Shown: positions 1-6,217 of the stretch, in pieces
Numbering within the stretch: the stretch's first letter is position 1
How the letters are laid out: each line of letters starts with the position of its first letter
Origin: Nitrospira sp.
Lineage (GTDB): Bacteria > Nitrospirota > Nitrospiria > Nitrospirales > Nitrospiraceae
Length of the DNA stretch: 8,236 nt
Direction of reading: 5' to 3'
NCBI GenBank assembly: GCA_025360665.1
Contig: JANYBU010000231.1
Location: forward strand, 1-8,236
Position numbers and translations under genes: made by a program
The notes under the pieces: generated by a model
The model's input: only the letters and a program-made list of their open reading frames with translations
Told to the model about the DNA's origin: nothing
Databases searched by the model: none

Positions 1-689
1 ATACGCTCCTTGATCAAATCAAATGTTTCCTTGGGCAATACGTTCTTGGCAACCAACTCACCCTTCACCCGATACGGACGATTCGTCACAATACGATCCG
101 CCACATCTTTGGAGAGACCAAGCACGAGCACCATATCACCGGCAGATGCCTTATTCATATTCATGGAAGAAGACAGGGGTTGAGGGTCCTTCATCGCTGA
201 GGGAGCGGACGTCCCTGATGGACCGGGACTCACGGACGACACAGACGGTGGCGGAACCCCTGTCGCGGAACGTGACTGATCTTTTAACTCTTTTTGATAG
301 CGAGCCACCAAGGATTTCAGCGTGTCGTTATGCCGCTTCACATCCTCGGACTCATGACGCAGGGCCCGATTCTGAGCAGAGAGCTGCCTCATATGCGCTT
401 CGAGTTCCTTGGCCCGATCCTCGACACCGCCGCGTTCCTTGTCACGGCCATGTTGAATACGTTCAAGCTCATCCCTGGCGAGCTGGGCTTCACTCCCGAA
501 TTTCACATTGAGGTCCTTGAGCGTCCTGACTTGTTGCTCCAACGCATTCTTTTGCGTACGAGCCAAGGCCAACTCGGACTTGGCCGAATCGACGTCGACC
601 ATCGCCTCTTCATACTTCGATTGACTGACACAGCCGACCATTGAGACTGCGCCGATCATCACGATCGCCGCCATCCATCCAAATTTCAT
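1..689 (-). CDS. Helix-hairpin-helix lipoprotein with coiled coil (3' end outside window)
   Basis: I translated the minus strand from the ATG at 689-687; it stays open for 229 codons to the window edge. The start has a strong GGGGAGG Shine-Dalgarno at 695-701, five bases upstream. Residues 1-19 are a short signal peptide (MKFGWMAAIVMIGAVSMVG) followed by Cys20. The lipobox reads MVGC, with Met at -3 instead of the usual Leu, so export and lipidation by Lgt and LspA are likely. Residues about 25-137 are charged and rich in Glu, Lys, Arg, Leu and Gln, typical of a long coiled coil. Residues about 139-175 are a Pro/Ser-rich linker. Residues 176 onward (MNMNKASAGDMVLVLGLSKD, then VADRIVTNRPY and KGELVAKNVLP) resemble the ComEA-type helix-hairpin-helix domain. 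Its role is unknown: the fold often binds DNA, but the protein should be anchored outside the cytoplasm. The gene is divergent from uppP. Confidence 0.8.
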   Translation of the reverse strand, partial: MKFGWMAAIVMIGAVSMVGCVSQSKYEEAMVDVDSAKSELALARTQKNALEQQVRTLKDLNVKFGSEAQLARDELERIQHGRDKERGGVEDRAKELEAHMRQLSAQNRALRHESEDVKRHNDTLKSLVARYQKELKDQSRSATGVPPPSVSSVSPGPSGTSAPSAMKDPQPLSSSMNMNKASAGDMVLVLGLSKDVADRIVTNRPYRVKGELVAKNVLPKETFDLIKER

Positions 690-809
690 GCGTGCCTCCC
701 CTCACTGTGCGTGGTACCTGCAATCGATGCCGCCCCCAGCTCTTTCATCCAACAGACCTGACAAGGATGAGAGTGCAGGACAACACCTCTACGCTCCGTA
801 TTTGGTGTA

Positions 810-832
810 TGTCAAGCTTTCCATTTTGTCAA
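810..832 (-). promoter_or_regulatory. Paired TTGACA hexamers upstream of the lipoprotein gene (candidate promoter or operator)
   Basis: On the minus strand two perfect TTGACA hexamers occur 17 bases apart (complement of 827-832 and 810-815). Either could be a -35 box for the lipoprotein gene. The best -10 candidates (TACACC and TAGAGG) match the consensus poorly, so start-site placement is uncertain. The exact repeat could equally be a direct-repeat operator. The predicted leader would be about 85-115 nt. Confidence 0.3.
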
Positions 833-894
833 CAGGTTTGAGGTCCTCTGCTCTCATAGATCGTCGTGAAGGGCTGCGAAGATTCCTCTCGGGC

Positions 895-923
895 TTGACG
901 GGCTACCGCCACTTTGTGAATAT
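895..923 (+). promoter_or_regulatory. Candidate uppP promoter
   Basis: TTGACG at 895-900 is followed after 17 bases by GAATAT at 918-923, preceded by an extended -10 TG at 915-916. Transcription would start near 930 and leave a leader of about 44 nt before uppP. The -35 and spacing are good and the -10 is only fair. The rest of 690-973 shows no convincing gene, tRNA or hairpin. Confidence 0.35.
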
Positions 924-973
924 GCCTGAGACTCGCCGTCTGGGCGGACAACCTAATCTCAGAAAGACATCGC

Positions 974-1852
974 ATGAATGAGTGGGGTCCTGGTCTCGCC
1001 ACGATCTTAGGCATCGTGGAGGGACTGACAGAGTTTCTGCCCGTCTCGTCGACCGGTCACCTCATTCTCGTTGGCCATATTCTAGGGTTTGAGGGAGACC
1101 TTGCTGCCAGCGCGGAAATTTCGATCCAACTTGGCGCCATCTTGGCCGTCATCGCCTACGAGCGGCACAAGCTCGTGTCCATGATTGGACAAGCCAGCCG
1201 GGAACAGCAGGACATCTCCGCGATGATCCGAGCACGTGGGACGACCCCATGGTCGAAAATCCTGATCGCCTCCTGGGCCACTCACCAGAACCTCTGGTTT
1301 CTCATTGGACTCGGTCTCGCTTTCTTGCCGGCCGCCGCGATCGGATTTCTCACCCATAGCTGGATCAAAGGCCATCTCTTCACGCCGCAAACTGTGGCGG
1401 CCTCCTCCATCGTCGGGGGCCTGATTATTCTCGCAGTCGAAGCCCGCCGTGACCAGGCAAAGATCCACCAACTCGAACAAGTGCGCCTCACAACCGCATT
1501 CTGGATCGGCGTGGCTCAGTGTGCTTCATTACTCCCCGGGATGTCACGATCCGGCTCCACGATCATCGGAGGGCTCCTCGTAGGACTGGATCGGAAAGTC
1601 GCGACGGAGTACTCGTTCTTTCTCGCCCTTCCAACCCTGATCGTGGCGACATGCTATCAAATGTGGAAATCTCGAGACGTGTTTCGACAAGAGGATTATT
1701 TTGCGCTCGGGATCGGGATGGTCGTATCGTTCATTGTCGCCTGGGTTGTGATTGCAGCCTTTCTCTCGTTTGTGAAACGCCATACACTCAGACCGTTTGC
1801 CTACTACCGAATCCTCATGGGCATCGCCGTTTTCTATATCTTCGGCTTCTAG
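974..1852 (+). CDS. uppP: Undecaprenyl-diphosphate phosphatase UppP (BacA family)
   Basis: This integral membrane enzyme removes one phosphate from undecaprenyl diphosphate. It thereby recycles the lipid carrier for peptidoglycan and other surface polymers, and overproduction confers bacitracin resistance in other bacteria. The 292-residue protein has the usual family length. The N-terminal signature is GIVEGLTEFLPVSSTGH, with the acidic pair Glu16 and Glu20 (E-x-x-x-E) and His29. The second signature is LLPGMSRSGST, with Pro188 and the catalytic Arg192. Several hydrophobic segments follow the family's multi-span pattern, ending in a C-terminal helix (YYRILMGIAVFYIFGF). The ATG at 974 fits the family N-terminus; the Shine-Dalgarno (AGAAAG at 961-966) is weak. 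An overlapping ATG at 978 is out of frame. The gene is probably monocistronic, because the next gene lies 278 bases away behind its own strong ribosome binding site. Confidence 0.96.
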   Translation: MNEWGPGLATILGIVEGLTEFLPVSSTGHLILVGHILGFEGDLAASAEISIQLGAILAVIAYERHKLVSMIGQASREQQDISAMIRARGTTPWSKILIASWATHQNLWFLIGLGLAFLPAAAIGFLTHSWIKGHLFTPQTVAASSIVGGLIILAVEARRDQAKIHQLEQVRLTTAFWIGVAQCASLLPGMSRSGSTIIGGLLVGLDRKVATEYSFFLALPTLIVATCYQMWKSRDVFRQEDYFALGIGMVVSFIVAWVVIAAFLSFVKRHTLRPFAYYRILMGIAVFYIFGF

Positions 1853-1877
1853 CCCGCATTATTCATGACGGTTCTTC

Positions 1878-1968
1878 GCGTGAGACTCGCGAGAAAAGCG
1901 AGACGGGCTGGAAGTTTCATCTTCTCGAATCGTGCCTATCGCGCACGTCTTGCTTGTCTCCCTCACGC
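1878..1968. repeat. 91-bp imperfect inverted repeat (REP/MITE-like candidate)
   Basis: The outer ends are exact complements: GCGTGAG at 1878-1884 and CTCACGC at 1962-1968. An inner pair matches at 11 of 13 positions: AAGCGAGACGGGC at 1896-1908 against the complement of GCACGTCTTGCTT at 1943-1955. A palindrome CTCGCGAG (1886-1893) lies in the left arm. There is no T-run, so it is not an ordinary terminator for uppP. It carries no coding signature and differs from the two larger palindromes in the window. The remainder of the 1853-2130 gap shows nothing I can identify. Confidence 0.4.
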
Positions 1969-2112
1969 TCCCAAGCAAACGCGGCGAGTCATTGGACAGG
2001 TGCCGGGGATTTCAGTTATTCTACAGCTGCTGTTCACCGATGATCAGTTTCTATGGGCTCCATGACCGGGGAAGTAATCAGCCTGATCGTAATATTTTTT
2101 TAGACGCACGAC

Positions 2113-2121
2113 AAAGGAGGG
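2113..2121 (+). promoter_or_regulatory. Strong Shine-Dalgarno of the DUF2024 gene
   Basis: AAAGGAGGG at 2113-2121 lies nine bases before the ATG at 2131. It is close to the full anti-SD complement and fixes the start. A TAATAT at about 2090-2095 could be a -10 box, but I see no matching -35. Confidence 0.7.
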
Positions 2122-2130
2122 CATCGCACG

Positions 2131-2400
2131 ATGGCTCAGTCTAAATCAGACACGGTACATGTCTTCGACACGTGGGTGAAGGGTACAAAGCGACTGCTGC
2201 ACTTCGACGTGATGACGACTGATGAGGCGACAGCGCTGACCCTCGCCAAGCAGCATCTGGCCAGCATTGGAGAGGGCGACGTGCCCGTGACTGTAAAAGA
2301 ATGTCAGTTCTGCCACACCGAACCGCTCGTGATGTTTTCCCCAGAGCAGCAGCGTCAATTCCGAGAGCAGGGCGGATTTATCATCACCCTCTCGACCTAG
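2131..2400 (+). CDS. DUF2024 family protein
   Basis: This is a small soluble protein of 89 residues that I recognise as DUF2024 by its motif order. VHVFDTWV is at residues 9-16, LHFDVMTTDEATAL at 23-36, HLASIGEGD at 42-50, then ECQFCHTEP at 57-65 and a closing GGFIITL. The Cys58-x-x-Cys61-His62 cluster could bind a metal or act in redox chemistry, but a single cluster is not proof. No biochemical role is established that I know of. The length is about that of the family, with a slightly longer N-terminus. It stands alone: uppP ends 278 bases upstream and lspA converges from the other side. The palindromic element just downstream ends in a hairpin and T-run that should terminate its transcript. 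Confidence 0.8.
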   Translation: MAQSKSDTVHVFDTWVKGTKRLLHFDVMTTDEATALTLAKQHLASIGEGDVPVTVKECQFCHTEPLVMFSPEQQRQFREQGGFIITLST

Positions 2401-2495
2401 CAGGCTGAAGGAAAGTGGTGTCGGCTCGCTGGGAATCCTGGGAATCAACTGGGTTGGATGTCCTGAGCAACAGAACACCATCCCGCAGGATGCTC

Positions 2496-2517
2496 AAAAA
2501 GGCCGTCCAGCAAGGCC
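2496..2517 (-). terminator. Weak terminator-like hairpin for lspA transcripts
   Basis: Read on the minus strand, GGCC (2514-2517) can pair with GGCC (2501-2504) across a 9-base loop and is followed by five T (complement of 2496-2500). The stem is only 4 bp. The equivalent place in the second element has a comparable small hairpin (GTCT/AGAC) before GTTTTT. Function is inferred from form only. Confidence 0.3.
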
Positions 2518-2540
2518 GCAGCGGTTTTTCACACTATCTC

Positions 2541-2648
2541 GAAAGGGTGGCCTGGTCGATCCTCGATTGCGCGCGTCGAACGCGCACCTTCCGAGCGTGC
2601 GCGTTCCGCGAGCAGGAGGACGACCAGGCTACCCTTTCTTTCATTTTT
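2541..2648 (+). terminator. Hairpin plus T-run, probable terminator of the DUF2024 gene
   Basis: Read on the plus strand, the 18-bp outer stem (2541-2558 with 2621-2638) is followed at once by TTTCATTTTT (2639-2648). This is the form of an intrinsic terminator, although the stem-loop is much larger than usual. Confidence 0.5.
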
Positions 2649-2658
2649 CAGCATCCTG

Positions 2659-3180
2659 CTAAGAAGCAGGCGGAGATTCGTGCGGGAGGAGAGGCACGTC
2701 TTTTTTCTCAAAAGCGAAGTGGATGATCAAGAACACGACCCCTACACTGATCGCCGAGTCGGCGACATTGAAGGCAGGCCAATGGTAGGAGTCCACATAG
2801 ACATCGAAAAAATCAATCACCTCGCCATATCGTAATCGATCGATCAAATTCCCGATCGCCCCTCCAAGAATTCCGGCAATACTGAGCTGCCCCATCCAAT
2901 CTTTCTTCGGCAACCGGAAGAGAATCGTCCCCAGCAGGGCCAGAGCGAACAGCGACGTGACCCCAAAGAACACCATACGAAAGGCATCGCTGCTGCCGGC
3001 CAGCAACCCAAAGGCCGCACCGGGATTGCGGATATAGGTCAGGCTAAAAAGATTGGGAACGATCGGGATGGATTCATTCAGTCGCATCGACTGCATGATG
3101 GACAGCTTCGTCGCCTGATCGATTGCCACAATCGTGCCACTGAGCAACGCCAGGAGCAGATAACGCAAGGGCCCTCGCAT
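2659..3180 (-). CDS. lspA: Lipoprotein signal peptidase (signal peptidase II)
   Basis: This inner-membrane aspartyl protease cleaves the signal peptide from prolipoproteins after lipid attachment to the +1 Cys. The 173-residue protein has the usual length. It carries DQATK at 21-25, RNPGAAFGLL at 51-60, GNLIDRL with catalytic Asp114, and FNVADS with catalytic Asp141. Four hydrophobic segments are visible (about 7-20, 67-90, 98-114 and 140-155). I chose the ATG at 3180. It overlaps the ileS stop as TGATG, has GGAGG ten bases upstream, and begins MRGPLRYLLLALL like the family. An in-frame ATG at 3210 would add ten Gly/Arg-rich residues that look like ileS coding sequence read in another frame. 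Its TAG stop shares its last base with the palindromic element. The HhH lipoprotein at the left edge is one likely substrate. Confidence 0.95.
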   Translation of the reverse strand: MRGPLRYLLLALLSGTIVAIDQATKLSIMQSMRLNESIPIVPNLFSLTYIRNPGAAFGLLAGSSDAFRMVFFGVTSLFALALLGTILFRLPKKDWMGQLSIAGILGGAIGNLIDRLRYGEVIDFFDVYVDSYHWPAFNVADSAISVGVVFLIIHFAFEKKDVPLLPHESPPAS

Positions 3181-5993
3181 CACTGCACCGCCTCCACGCA
3201 ACGCTCGCACAACGTAGGGTGGTTCCGATCTTTCCCCACCGCGTCACGATAGTTCCAACAGCGTTCGCATTTTCCGAAGGAGGACTTTGTTGCCGTAATC
3301 GTCAGCGGGATTTTTGCCTCACCATTGGCGTTTAGTGTGACCTGCGAGACGATGAAGAGCGTGGTCAGGTCTTTTTGATAGGGCTGAAGAAACTCGTAGG
3401 TGTCAGCATCGGCTCGAAGTTCCACCGTCGCCTCCAACGATGATCCAATCGTTTTATCGCGCCGACTTCCCTCCAACACACCCTGCACCTGCGTGCGATA
3501 GCCCAAGAGCCGCTCCCATCGCTGGGCCAGCGCAACATCCTGCCATTGGGGATGGACTTCCGGAAATGCGCTCAGATGGACGCTGCTCACTCCGAGACGC
3601 CCTCCTGGCTGCGCGGCCAAGGTCCGCCAGATTTCTTCTGCCGTAAAGCTCAACACTGGGGCCATCAGCTTCGTCATGGCGACAACGATCTCGAAGAGCA
3701 CCGTCTGCGATCCCCGACGCAAGGGCGAATCCGCCCGGAACGTGTATAGACGATCCTTCAGAATATCGAGATAGACGGAACTCAGATCCACCGAGCAGAA
3801 GTTATTGAGTGCGTGAAAGATCGTATGAAACTCAAAGTCGTCATAGGATTTCCTGACCCGAGGGATCAGCTCGCTGAGCCGATGCATCGCCCAACGATCC
3901 AATTCAGGCAACTGTTCATAGGGGACTCGGTCCTTATCCGGATCGAAGTCGTACAGATTACTCAGCAGAAAGCGGCAGGTATTCCGAATCTTTCGATAGG
4001 CCTCGATGAGATGGGTTAGGATTTCAGGAGAAATCCGAAGATCATCTCGATAATCCTGCGCCGAGACCCACAGACGCAAGATCTCTGCACCAGATTGTTT
4101 GATCACGTCCTGCGGCGCGACGACGTTCCCCGCCGACTTGGACATCTTCTTGCCCTGCCCATCGAGAACAAAACCGTGAGTCAGGACTGCTTTATATGGC
4201 GCGCGACGATCCGTGACCACGCCGGCCAACAAGGCACTATGGAACCAGCCTCGATGCTGATCCGACCCTTCGAGATAGAGATCGGCCGGCCACCACTTTC
4301 GTGATTTCAACACCGCGGCATAACTGACGCCCGACTCGAACCATACGTCGAGAATATCCCGTTCTTTTTCGAATGCCGCCCCGCCGCACTTCGGACAGGT
4401 CGTGCCCTTGGGCAACAGCTCGGCAGCCGAATGCTCAAACCACACATCGGCCCCTTTAGATTCCATCAACGTTGCAAGGTGTTCGATCACGGGTGGATCG
4501 GCCAGCACAGACCGGCACACGATACAGGTGAAACCGGGAATCGGCACGCCCCAAACCCGCTGACGTGACAAGCACCAATCGGGGCGGTTCTCAATCATCC
4601 CGTTGATCCGATCACGGCCATAGGCTGGAATCCAACGGACCCGGTCGATCTCCGCCAACGCCTCTTTCCGAAGATCGTTCGTCTCCATCGACACAAACCA
4701 CTGTTCGGTGGCGCGGAAGATGACGGGATTCTTGCAGCGCCAACAGTGCGGATAGGAGTGGTTCAACAACCCATGGCCGAGCAAACGTCCGTTGGCCTGC
4801 AGGAACTCCACAATCTTCTGATTCGCCTTCAACACATGCTGGCCGGCAAACTCTTTCACCACGTCAGTAAACCGCCCGCCGTTGTCGACCGGCGCCAGAA
4901 TCTCCAACTTTTCTCCCGATGACGCCTTGGCATTGTGTTCAAGGACGAGGATGTAGTCTTCCATGCCGTGACCCGGCGCAATATGGACACAGCCGGTTCC
5001 CTGATCGAGGGTCACGAAGTCGCCGAGCAGAATCGGTGACAGGCCGGTAGTCAGGGGCCGTTGCGTCTCGATCCCTTCGAATCCTTCGCGCCCCTTCTTC
5101 ACCCCGAACAGGCGGGCCCCTTCGAGCCGGCAGGCCTTCATCACGCTCTCAAGAAGTTTCTCCGCAACGATCAACACCTCGTCGCCGACCTGGACAAACG
5201 CATAGTCGATATCGCCATGGAGACAGACCGCTTGATTGGCCGGGAGTGTCCATGGGGTGGTTGTCCAGATGACGACGGAGACCAACTTGATACCGACGGG
5301 GAACGAGATGTCGGGGAACGTCTTGCTGAGCACCGTGGGAGACGTGACCAACGGAAACTTCACATAGATCGAGGGAGAGGTGTGATCTTCGTATTCGACT
5401 TCCGCCTCGGCAAGGGCGGTTTGGTCCGCCGTGCACCAGAGCACCGGCTTCAGTCCCTTATAGACGCCACCCCGCTCCACGAATTTACCGAACTCACGAA
5501 TGATCGTGGCCTCATAGCCAGGATTCATCGTGAGATAAGGATTCTGCCAATCACCCAAGATGCCAAGCCGTTGAAACTCCTCACGCTGAATCGTGTAAAA
5601 CTTCTCCGCATACTCCCGGCAGAGCTTACGGATGGCCGGAGTATCCAGCGTCTTTTTCTTGTCACCGAGTTCTTTGAGGACTTGATGTTCGATCGGAAGG
5701 CCATGGCAATCCCACCCTGGCACATAGGGCACCTGGTAGCCCGCCATCGTCTTGGATTTGATGATGATGTCTTTGAGGATCTTGTTCAGCGCGTGACCAA
5801 TGTGAATGCGGCCATTGGCATAGGGCGGCCCATCGTGCAAAACGTATAGTGGCCGGCCCTTCCCCGCCTCCTGAATCTGTTCGTACAACCGTTCCTGCTC
5901 CCACGAGGCCAGGAGTTCAGGCTCTCGCTGCGGCAGGTTCGCCTTCATGGGGAAATCAGTTTTAGGGAGATTGAGTGTGGCCTTGTAATCCAT
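3180..5993 (-). CDS. ileS: Isoleucyl-tRNA synthetase
   Basis: IleS charges tRNA-Ile with isoleucine in the cytoplasm and hydrolyses mischarged valine. The 937-residue protein has the standard bacterial length. It opens with DYKATLNLPKTDFPM, typical of the family. The class I signatures are both intact: HIGH at 64-67 (after GPPYANGRI) and KMSKS at 616-620. The CP1 editing domain shows WTTTPWTLPAN from Trp243 and HGMEDY with the conserved Asp346. The C-terminal zinc finger has Cys909, Cys912, Cys929 and Cys932, as in the bacterial type-1 enzyme. Further Cys pairs occur in mid-protein (CWRC, CIVC, CPKC). It is followed by lspA with a one-base overlap, a common bacterial pairing. I see no T-box in the short leader, and the Shine-Dalgarno is weak (AGATAGG). 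Confidence 0.97.
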   Translation of the reverse strand: MDYKATLNLPKTDFPMKANLPQREPELLASWEQERLYEQIQEAGKGRPLYVLHDGPPYANGRIHIGHALNKILKDIIIKSKTMAGYQVPYVPGWDCHGLPIEHQVLKELGDKKKTLDTPAIRKLCREYAEKFYTIQREEFQRLGILGDWQNPYLTMNPGYEATIIREFGKFVERGGVYKGLKPVLWCTADQTALAEAEVEYEDHTSPSIYVKFPLVTSPTVLSKTFPDISFPVGIKLVSVVIWTTTPWTLPANQAVCLHGDIDYAFVQVGDEVLIVAEKLLESVMKACRLEGARLFGVKKGREGFEGIETQRPLTTGLSPILLGDFVTLDQGTGCVHIAPGHGMEDYILVLEHNAKASSGEKLEILAPVDNGGRFTDVVKEFAGQHVLKANQKIVEFLQANGRLLGHGLLNHSYPHCWRCKNPVIFRATEQWFVSMETNDLRKEALAEIDRVRWIPAYGRDRINGMIENRPDWCLSRQRVWGVPIPGFTCIVCRSVLADPPVIEHLATLMESKGADVWFEHSAAELLPKGTTCPKCGGAAFEKERDILDVWFESGVSYAAVLKSRKWWPADLYLEGSDQHRGWFHSALLAGVVTDRRAPYKAVLTHGFVLDGQGKKMSKSAGNVVAPQDVIKQSGAEILRLWVSAQDYRDDLRISPEILTHLIEAYRKIRNTCRFLLSNLYDFDPDKDRVPYEQLPELDRWAMHRLSELIPRVRKSYDDFEFHTIFHALNNFCSVDLSSVYLDILKDRLYTFRADSPLRRGSQTVLFEIVVAMTKLMAPVLSFTAEEIWRTLAAQPGGRLGVSSVHLSAFPEVHPQWQDVALAQRWERLLGYRTQVQGVLEGSRRDKTIGSSLEATVELRADADTYEFLQPYQKDLTTLFIVSQVTLNANGEAKIPLTITATKSSFGKCERCWNYRDAVGKDRNHPTLCERCVEAVQ
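3191..3195 (-). promoter_or_regulatory. Shine-Dalgarno that sets the lspA start
   Basis: GGAGG on the minus strand lies inside the last codons of ileS, ten bases before the ATG at 3180. With the TGATG stop/start overlap it indicates translational coupling of lspA to ileS and argues against the in-frame start at 3210. Confidence 0.6.
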
Positions 5994-6048
5994 AAGCCTA
6001 TCTGGTCTTTCGCGAAAATCTTAGAACGTGATGGGAATCAGGGGTAGG

Positions 6049-6054
6049 AATATA
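6049..6054 (-). promoter_or_regulatory. Candidate -10 box for ileS-lspA
   Basis: The minus strand reads TATATT (five of six consensus bases) about 55 bases upstream of the ileS ATG. No good -35 lies 16-18 bases further upstream. The predicted leader is about 47 nt, too short for a T-box. Its place between the palindromic element and ileS would give ileS-lspA its own promoter, separate from nadA. Confidence 0.3.
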
Positions 6055-6092
6055 CCGGAATGGCAGCCGAGGCACCAGTCCTCAGCTCTTAT

Positions 6093-6217
6093 GCGGGATC
6101 GTCAAAAACGTCTGCCGGCAAGACCGCCGCGAGCGAACATGCAAGGCGTACCCTTGCGGTACGTTGAGCATGTGAGGGATGCGAGAACGAAGCTGGAGGC
6201 GTTTTTCACGATCCCGC
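6093..6217. repeat. 125-bp palindromic intergenic element (copy 2)
   Basis: The ends GCGGGATCGT-C-AAAAACG (6093-6110) and CGTTTTT-C-ACGATCCCGC (6200-6217) pair perfectly except for one C-C mismatch, the same mismatch as in the element at 2485-2659. The apex is a clean hairpin: ACATGC (6137-6142) with GCATGT (6168-6173), a 4x4 internal loop, then CGTACC (6147-6152) with GGTACG (6158-6163) over a 5-base loop. The right-most base is the G of the nadA TAG stop. It fills most of the gap between nadA and ileS. Read on the minus strand, a small hairpin (GTCT/AGAC) precedes GTTTTT, so it may end nadA transcripts. There is no coding content. Confidence 0.75.

Larger units (their letters stand above)
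2485..2659. repeat. 175-bp palindromic intergenic element (copy 1)
   Basis: The ends are near-perfect inverted repeats. GCAGGATGCT-C-AAAAA at 2485-2500 mirrors TTTTT-C-AGCATCCTGC at 2644-2659, and the single central base forms a C-C mismatch. Inside lies a long hairpin (2541-2638). Its outer 18-bp stem has one G-U pair (GAAAGGGTGGCCTGGTCG against 2621-2638), and its apex AACGCGCAC (2579-2587) pairs with GTGCGCGTT (2597-2605) over a 9-base loop. The right-most base is the G of the lspA stop codon TAG. The element separates the convergent DUF2024 and lspA genes. It shares terminal architecture and left-arm sequence with the element at 6093-6217, which argues for a family and against chance. It encodes no plausible protein. 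Confidence 0.75.

Noticed and set aside
23..644. Plus-strand open frames at 23-511 and 294-644.
   Set aside because: They are antisense to the coiled-coil/HhH lipoprotein, which has a signal peptide, lipobox and strong Shine-Dalgarno; the plus-strand products show no recognisable domain.
1519..2065. Plus-strand open frames at 1519-2043 and 1865-2065.
   Set aside because: The first overlaps uppP in another frame and runs into the inverted repeat. The second is Arg-rich translation of that repeat without a good ribosome binding site.
2415..2726. Plus-strand open frame of 103 codons.
   Set aside because: It is translation through the 175-bp palindrome and into antisense lspA, with no family resemblance.
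3181..3210. Upstream in-frame ATG of lspA at 3210.
   Set aside because: The added residues lie in ileS coding sequence; the TGATG overlap, GGAGG spacing and family N-terminus favour 3180.
5061..5849. 262-codon plus-strand open frame inside ileS.
   Set aside because: It is the antisense shadow of a clearly conserved synthetase region including the CP1 editing domain.
5994..6092. T-box leader upstream of ileS.
   Set aside because: The leader is too short, and no T-box core or terminator/antiterminator pair is present.
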